From Candidatus Methanofilum arcanum (lineage in GTDB: Archaea > Halobacteriota > Methanomicrobia > Methanomicrobiales > Methanospirillaceae), in assembly GCA_031285085.1 (NCBI GenBank), contig JAITWW010000142.1:1-8734 (forward strand): a stretch of DNA of 8,734 nt. The letters run 5' to 3'. The position numbers and the translations under genes are program-made. The notes under the pieces were generated by a model. It searched no databases. It saw only the letters and a list, made by a program, of their open reading frames with translations, and was not told the origin of the DNA. Below are positions 6,798-8,734 of the stretch, in pieces. Every line of letters starts with the position of its first letter. Position 1 is the first letter of the stretch.

Positions 6798-6840
6798 ATA
6801 TGATAAGAATGTCGGTATTTCAACGTGCTACCATGCACGT
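6798..6840 (-). promoter_or_regulatory. Ferritin promoter with 18-bp palindrome
   Basis: On the - strand CTTATCATATC (6808-6798) is a plausible TATA-like box 22-32 bases before the ferritin ATG. Just upstream lies ACGTGC (6823-6828), spacer TACCAT, GCACGT (6835-6840), a perfect 6+6 inverted repeat. It may be an operator for an iron- or oxidative-stress regulator such as a DtxR-type protein, but the motif itself names no family. Confidence 0.35.
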
Positions 6841-6951
6841 ATTTCGTTTTCTGTGGGCTCTATACCAATATACACTGGCGTGAACATGATGTTGTCTCTG
6901 TTCTCCTATTCATATCTTCTTCTCTAGATTTCACCAGAAGGAGATGTATTT

Positions 6952-6966
6952 GAAAGATATAAAACC
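6952..6966 (+). promoter_or_regulatory. TATA-box region for the HTH/TiaS-like gene
   Basis: GAAAGATATAAAACC is a good archaeal BRE/TATA match about 90 bases before the ATG at 7055. It predicts a transcription start near 6990 and a leader of about 65 bases. The leader ends with GAGGT (7046-7050), a Shine-Dalgarno-like site 4 bases before the ATG, which supports that start. It also holds a small hairpin, AGATG (7012-7016) with CATCT (7023-7027). Confidence 0.45.
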
Positions 6967-7054
6967 TAGAAGTAGCTAAGATAAGAGAAATATCGAAGTT
7001 TAGGAACTCTCAGATGCCAAGACATCTTAGCGAACAATTTCTTTTGAGGTATCA

Positions 7055-8206
7055 ATGGTGGATGTAGTAACAAGAAGACGCATGTATCTGAAACTGATGC
7101 GGGAACATACTCAGGAAAAAGGATATTTTACCGTGCAGGATCTCACTGAAACTGGTGTTGCGAGAAGTACTATCCAGGACTGGATTTCACGTTTGCATCA
7201 GGAAGGTTGCATTTTTCTTCTTGAACGCCCTCATGGCAGATCACCCGCAAAATATGCTGCAAAAGGGGCTATGCCTGTATCTACATGCCGCAGAATATTT
7301 ACTGCAGTTGATGGTGAACAGATCGAGATATACCATGACTGCATGAGTAGTGCTTGTTCTGCGTTTTGTGGGTATCACCACTTCCTTGCAAAAGGGAGTC
7401 TACTGCGTGTTGAGCGTGATGGAACAGTACTTCGTGAGTTTGCAACTGTTGGAGAGGGAGTGGTTGGTGATGCTGGAGATATTGGACTCTACCCTCATCC
7501 AGCTGTTGGGGTTGTTGGCATAGAACTTGAAGGTGGTGAGGATGGAGTGGTTATTCAGCATATCCGCTGCATTGGTGGGCCTGCGTACTCTCTCACTGAT
7601 ATGATGTCACGTGCGGAAGGAGTGTGTGAGGTGACGATCAAGCGTAACGGTGCCGTTGTAGATGGTTTCATAAAAACAAAGGCTCTTACTCATCTGATTA
7701 TTGGTATTGATGATACCGACAGTGAGAAAGGAGGTGCCACATTTGCACTTGCTATTGGCCTGCTTCACTTTCTAGATTCCCATGTCAATGTCTATGGAAT
7801 TGGCCATCGGGTCGCGATGCTCTATCCATACCTTCCACACAAAACAGCTGGAAACTCTTGCAGCGCCCTTGATGTCTGTGTTCCAAAAGGAAAAGTACCT
7901 GAAGTCATTCAGGAGATCATTCGGTACGTGTCAGATGAAAGTGGTTCTCCTGAATGGGGTGTTGCAATAAAACAGGGTTTTATCATCCCTACATCTCTTC
8001 GTATGTATGGCTGTCGAACCAGAAGTACTATTGTTTCATTAGAGAAAGCAAAAGAGGTTGCGCGTGAACATGATGTACTGGTAAAAGGAGGTCTTGGAAT
8101 AATTGGCGCCCTTGCAGCGGTTTCTTTATCAGGTCTGTCTACTGATATCTTACTCAACTCTGAGTTGTATATTCACGACTATATCCACCATTCTCCTGAA
8201 AGCTAA
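7055..8206 (+). CDS. HTH protein fused to a TiaS-like (DUF1743/DDTD) domain
   Basis: This 383-residue protein has three parts. Residues 5-70 look like a winged helix-turn-helix (FTVQDLTETGVARSTIQDWISRL, then ERPHGRSPAKY). Residues 78-205 hold a cysteine/histidine cluster, C96-x4-C101-x3-C105 then H108-H109, which could bind metal. Residues 214-365 resemble the kinase-type core of TiaS, the archaeal tRNA(Ile2) agmatidine synthetase: GIDDTDS (217-223), GGAT (226-229), PHKTAGNSCSALD (261-273, TiaS has KTRGN) and GLGIIGALAA (346-355). The OB-fold and zinc-ribbon parts of TiaS are absent, so it is probably not the tRNA enzyme itself. Methanogenesis marker protein 11 has, as I recall, a similar DDTD domain; this may be that family or a paralogue. 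The exact role, DNA or RNA binding, is unknown. Start supported by GAGGT before the ATG. Confidence 0.8.
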   Translation: MVDVVTRRRMYLKLMREHTQEKGYFTVQDLTETGVARSTIQDWISRLHQEGCIFLLERPHGRSPAKYAAKGAMPVSTCRRIFTAVDGEQIEIYHDCMSSACSAFCGYHHFLAKGSLLRVERDGTVLREFATVGEGVVGDAGDIGLYPHPAVGVVGIELEGGEDGVVIQHIRCIGGPAYSLTDMMSRAEGVCEVTIKRNGAVVDGFIKTKALTHLIIGIDDTDSEKGGATFALAIGLLHFLDSHVNVYGIGHRVAMLYPYLPHKTAGNSCSALDVCVPKGKVPEVIQEIIRYVSDESGSPEWGVAIKQGFIIPTSLRMYGCRTRSTIVSLEKAKEVAREHDVLVKGGLGIIGALAAVSLSGLSTDILLNSELYIHDYIHHSPES

Positions 8207-8220
8207 AACAACTCCATAAC

Positions 8221-8230
8221 CTTTTATCTG
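8221..8230 (+). promoter_or_regulatory. Possible TATA box for the FKBP lipoprotein gene
   Basis: CTTTTATCTG lies 20-29 bases before the ATG at 8250, in the 43-base spacer. Its distance would give a leaderless transcript, consistent with the lack of a Shine-Dalgarno site. Read-through from the preceding gene is equally possible, since no terminator is visible between them. Confidence 0.25.
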
Positions 8231-8249
8231 CTACAATAGAGATATAGCT

Positions 8250-8734
8250 ATGAAACTCCAAATGAATCGAGGTTTTGGCCTTACCATACTTGTGGTACTT
8301 TTTTTGGTTGTGGCACTGTTTACGGCAGGGTGCATAGATGATGGTACATCTTCTGAAGTAGCTCTGACTGAATCTTCCGTTGTGGATACTGTTGTGGATA
8401 CTGTTGATGTTTCTACTCCTGGTATTTCTCAAGCTGGGGACTATGTTTTGGTTGATTATACCGGTACATTAGCAGATGGTACGGTGTTTGACAGTTCCAT
8501 TGGGTATGAACCTCTTGGATTTGTATTGGATTCAGGAACAATGAGTCCTGGATTTGATGCGGCTGTTCATGGAATGGCTGTTGGCGAGACAAAAACAGTT
8601 ACTATTCTTAGTGATGATGCCTATGGTCAGTGGAGTGAGGAGATGATTCTTACGATTCCACGAGATATTGCAACAGAAGAGGAAGAACCACCTGTTGCAG
8701 GAGAGATTATCTACCTGTTTGGTGGCATGGGCTT
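8250..8734 (+). CDS. Lipoprotein FKBP-type peptidyl-prolyl cis-trans isomerase, 3' end outside window
   Basis: At least 161 residues are encoded; the frame runs off the right end. Residues 1-27 are a signal peptide with a hydrophobic stretch (LTILVVLFLVVALF) and lipobox FTAGC, so C28 should be lipid-anchored on the outer face of the membrane. A Ser/Thr/Val/Asp-rich linker (about 29-60) includes a VVDT repeat. Then comes an FKBP domain of the short SlyD-like type: YVLVDYTGTLADGTVFDSS, SPGFDAAVHGMAVGETKTVTI and DAYGQW. These enzymes catalyse proline isomerisation and act as folding helpers; here it would assist proteins outside the membrane (inference). The ATG at 8250 is chosen because it gives a complete signal peptide; a second in-frame ATG lies four codons on. 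The track-length start is therefore secure to within a few residues. Confidence 0.9.
   Translation, partial: MKLQMNRGFGLTILVVLFLVVALFTAGCIDDGTSSEVALTESSVVDTVVDTVDVSTPGISQAGDYVLVDYTGTLADGTVFDSSIGYEPLGFVLDSGTMSPGFDAAVHGMAVGETKTVTILSDDAYGQWSEEMILTIPRDIATEEEEPPVAGEIIYLFGGMG
8379..8402 (+). repeat. Exact 12-bp tandem duplication inside the FKBP linker
   Basis: GTTGTGGATACT occurs twice in a row (8379-8390 and 8391-8402), then GTTGAT begins a third. It is in frame and encodes VVDT-VVDT-VD in the linker between the lipobox and the FKBP domain. It is probably a recent slippage event that the flexible linker tolerates. Confidence 0.75.

Noticed and set aside
6883..6893. AACATGATGTT palindrome between the ferritin and HTH genes
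   Set aside because: It is short, AT-rich and far from both promoters, so chance is a sufficient explanation.
6944..6979. Mini-frame ATG TAT TTG ... TAA after AGAAGGAG, a possible leader peptide
   Set aside because: The Shine-Dalgarno-like bases touch the ATG, and the TATA box for the next gene lies inside this frame, so it would be upstream of the transcript start.

Overview
The window looks like a chromosomal segment of a methanogenic archaeon, most likely of the order Methanomicrobiales. The main reasons are an archaeal-type GTP cyclohydrolase MptA (first step of tetrahydromethanopterin synthesis), a stand-alone 'small' PurL, and a helix-turn-helix protein carrying a TiaS-like GIDDTD domain related to methanogen-specific families. 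TATA-type promoters, weak or absent Shine-Dalgarno sites and T-run terminators fit an archaeon. The genus cannot be fixed from the sequence alone. Nothing in the window is a transposase, CRISPR array, tRNA or rRNA.

Left part (1-1314, + strand): the C-terminal part of a GNAT acetyltransferase is followed after 3 bases by a DUF1848 protein with a C-terminal CX3CX2C cysteine motif, probably one operon. A 678-base gene-free stretch (1315-1992) follows. It holds two tandem hairpins (1435-1476), an 11-bp-stem terminator with a T-run, a 12-bp tandem duplication, a GC-rich block of two 65-bp tandem repeats, a second diverged repeat pair with 72-bp period, an 8-bp inverted repeat, and the AT-rich terminator of mptA. 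The block looks like accessory repeat DNA rather than genes.

Middle part (1993-6776, - strand): ferritin, then a transglutaminase-like protein, then purL, then mptA in the direction of transcription. purL makes FGAM on the route to IMP and GTP, and MptA uses GTP to start the methanopterin pterin. The two genes are therefore linked metabolically, but each appears to have its own promoter. The purL promoter region has two exact 10-bp direct repeats flanking the TATA-like box. mptA and the ferritin gene each have an inverted repeat just upstream of their TATA-like boxes. The transglutaminase-like frame stays open for 30 codons upstream of its only ATG, so its 5' end is uncertain.

Right part (7055-8734, + strand): an HTH/TiaS-like protein, then the start of a lipoprotein FKBP-type peptidyl-prolyl isomerase that runs off the window. 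The most unusual protein is the HTH/TiaS-like one. The most unusual DNA is the 1435-1950 repeat and hairpin region.
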